This document shows positions 61,379 through 62,496 of a stretch of DNA of 62,496 nt, piece after piece. Every line of letters begins with the position of its first letter. Position 1 is the first letter of the stretch. The DNA lies in NCBI GenBank assembly GCA_902581045.1, contig CACHMU010000005.1, positions 1-62,496 on the forward strand, given 5' to 3'. The position numbers and the translations under genes were made by a program. This DNA is from an uncultured Fidelibacterota bacterium (GTDB taxonomy: Bacteria > Fidelibacterota > Marinisomatia > Marinisomatales > TCS55). The notes beneath the pieces were generated by a model. That model saw nothing but the letters and a program-made list of their open reading frames with translations, had not been told where the DNA came from and ran no database searches.

Positions 61379-61584
61379 CCTAAAACCTGCAATTTATTTC
61401 GTACTAATATACCCCTATGTGCATATATATTGAGAGTTAAGCATGAGTAAACCATCTTAAGTCTTAAATAGCATCCTATATGGAGCATTTGTATTCAATT
61501 CATTATTCATTTCAAATTTTCATTAACGGCCTTTGGGGCCATATGAAAATTCTTAATAATTACTGGAATTAATGGCAATAGTGA

Positions 61585-61612
61585 GGGAATATATAGGGAA
61601 TATATTCCCTAT
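61585..61612 (-). promoter_or_regulatory. 20-bp perfect palindrome with an adjacent half-site repeat
   Basis: ATAGGGAATATATTCCCTAT (61593-61612) is a perfect palindrome, and GGGAATATATA at 61585-61595 repeats one half next to it. With no loop and no T-run, it looks like an operator or replication-protein site more than a terminator. It lies 7 bases beyond the stop of the 191-residue gene and upstream of the RepL-like gene, on the minus strand. The spacer 61379-61584 otherwise holds only a GGCC...GGCC mini-hairpin. Confidence 0.6.
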
Positions 61613-61619
61613 GAAGAGG

Positions 61620-62195
61620 CTAGTCTACGGTACCTGAAGACTTCGCTTTATGATAGGCATTTTGTAATGACTTAGCTGTAAATCGTCTATTATTTTGTTG
61701 CATATTTCTTGCTGCCCATCGATATGCATCCATGTAAGTGGAAAAATCGCCGTCTTCTTTGCGAGTTCTCATATCGTCAGCAATTGCCCAGAGAGCATTA
61801 CTTGAATTAGTGATTTCATCTGCATCAGGTATAAACTCTAATGGATCAGGTATTGAAAGATTATTTTGTATGAACCATTCTTTATATCTTGAAATCACAT
61901 TATTCAGATGCTGAACGCGCAGTGTAAGTTTTGGACTTTCAAAATCATCTCTATCTATTTCAGTTTGATATTCTTGACGCATTGAATATGCTGTGCAATA
62001 GCTATTAGTGTTCTCGTCAGGGATGTTTATTTCTCCTGGGTTGATATCTATGTAATCGCTAGAACCATCTTCTGATCTAGACACAATTCTTGTTTCTCCA
62101 CTATCACCATCTATGGAGAGGATCAGGGTCTTTACGAGCCCCTGATCCGTAGGACTATCATATAAATAAAATTGAAATTGTGAAAGGTCTGTCAC
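61620..62195 (-). CDS. Hypothetical protein in the accessory tail
   Basis: Not recognised. The 191 residues are acidic: an N-terminal beta-rich stretch (FQFYLYDSPTDQGLVKTLIL, then SIDGDSGETRIVSR), a middle region (YKEWFIQNNLSIPDPLEFIP) and a helical, more basic C-terminus (RWAARNMQQNNRRFTAKSLQ). There are no transmembrane segments or known motifs. The start is GTG at 62195 with no clear ribosome-binding site, so the true N-terminus is uncertain. Its neighbours suggest it belongs to the same mobile element as the RepL-like gene. Confidence 0.5.
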   Translation of the reverse strand: MTDLSQFQFYLYDSPTDQGLVKTLILSIDGDSGETRIVSRSEDGSSDYIDINPGEINIPDENTNSYCTAYSMRQEYQTEIDRDDFESPKLTLRVQHLNNVISRYKEWFIQNNLSIPDPLEFIPDADEITNSSNALWAIADDMRTRKEDGDFSTYMDAYRWAARNMQQNNRRFTAKSLQNAYHKAKSSGTVD

Positions 62196-62496
62196 TTATA
62201 TGACCCAGAGGCGTTTCATACAGGAAATTACAAAAAATTTCACAACAATGTGTGTACGCTTTATTATATCAACCCTACCCCCGTCCTTTTTGGTTGGTGG
62301 GTTGGAAATTAGGTTGAGTTTAAGTTTTTCAGTTGAGTTGAAAAAGTTGTCGCACATTCGCTCCACATTGATTGGGGATGTGTAGCGTGTGCTACGTATA
62401 TAGTATAGCTAGGCCAGTATAGGCCATCATCATCTGATTATTTTATTCGCCTTACTCTCTTTATGCTCACGGACTCTGAAAAAGTATTATAAATCC
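62196..62496. other. Non-coding end of window with GTAGC inverted repeat
   Basis: No convincing gene. It contains GTAGC-GTGT-GCTAC (62382-62395), which includes the same TGCTAC core as the array at 60801-60854. It also has a CCAACC-like/GGTTGG-rich stretch near 62268-62306. No tRNA or integrase is visible before the window ends. Confidence 0.4.

Noticed and set aside
1-62496. CRISPR arrays, insertion sequences, rRNA
   Set aside because: No evenly spaced long repeats, transposase frames or rRNA sequence were found on either strand.

Overview
This is an AT-rich, gene-dense bacterial chromosome segment. The gene families point to the FCB group. Bacteroidota-type families (a GlmU-like bifunctional enzyme, DUF2480 and DUF3467 proteins, a SUF operon with DUF59 proteins, a TonB receptor with a carboxypeptidase-regulatory-like N-terminus, a CBM9/beta-barrel protein) sit beside KorAB, a membrane FeS-type ETF oxidoreductase and ThyX. 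A marine 'Candidatus Marinimicrobia' (SAR406)-like organism is my best guess. This is inference from gene content; there is no rRNA in the window.

Layout. 1-2251: rplU (partial) and rng on the minus strand, then a structured spacer ending in a SAM-II riboswitch plus intrinsic terminator. 2252-13893: plus-strand metabolic genes: metH, a CysQ-like phosphatase, an O-methyltransferase, thyX, a fused alpha/beta 2-oxoacid dehydrogenase E1, a FabD-like protein, glutaryl-CoA dehydrogenase and a CDF metal exporter. 13894-17696: minus-strand birA, LysM lipoprotein, methylmalonyl-CoA mutase large subunit and a DjlA-like co-chaperone. 17779-20891: sugar-nucleotide enzyme, small zinc-ribbon and DUF3467 proteins, PAP2 phosphatase. 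20892-21333: spacer with a strong small-RNA candidate. 21334-29928: an eight-gene acyl-CoA catabolic operon resembling the Atu terpenoid/leucine pathways. 29945-34283: TonB receptor plus lipoprotein. 34552-40634: EtfB, EtfA, a membrane FeS oxidoreductase and an outer-membrane barrel. 40640-42155: XdhC and MocA with a fossil of the lost Mo-hydroxylase. 42148-49962: SUF Fe-S assembly operon with an IscR-like regulator. 50044-51093: selD, itself a selenoprotein. 51253-55527: KorA, KorB, fumarase. 55615-60405: PBP1A, thymidine phosphorylase, LptF/G. 60553-60770: tRNA-His and tRNA-Pro with a terminator. 60771-62496: a different-looking tail with an iteron-like repeat array, a RepL-like protein, a 20-bp palindrome and an orphan gene, possibly an integrated replicon.

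How it fits together. Acyl-CoA dehydrogenases, the E1 fusion and glutaryl-CoA dehydrogenase indicate heterotrophic breakdown of amino acids and branched acids. Electrons would pass to EtfAB and then to the membrane through the FeS oxidoreductase. Carbon enters the TCA cycle via methylmalonyl-CoA mutase, KorAB and fumarase. These use B12 and Fe-S clusters, which matches the SUF operon and the B12-dependent MetH. The most notable items are the SAM-II riboswitch with a built-in attenuator, the Sec-containing SelD with a candidate SECIS hairpin, the Mo-hydroxylase gene fossil, two structured RNA candidates, and the plasmid-like module beside the tRNA genes.
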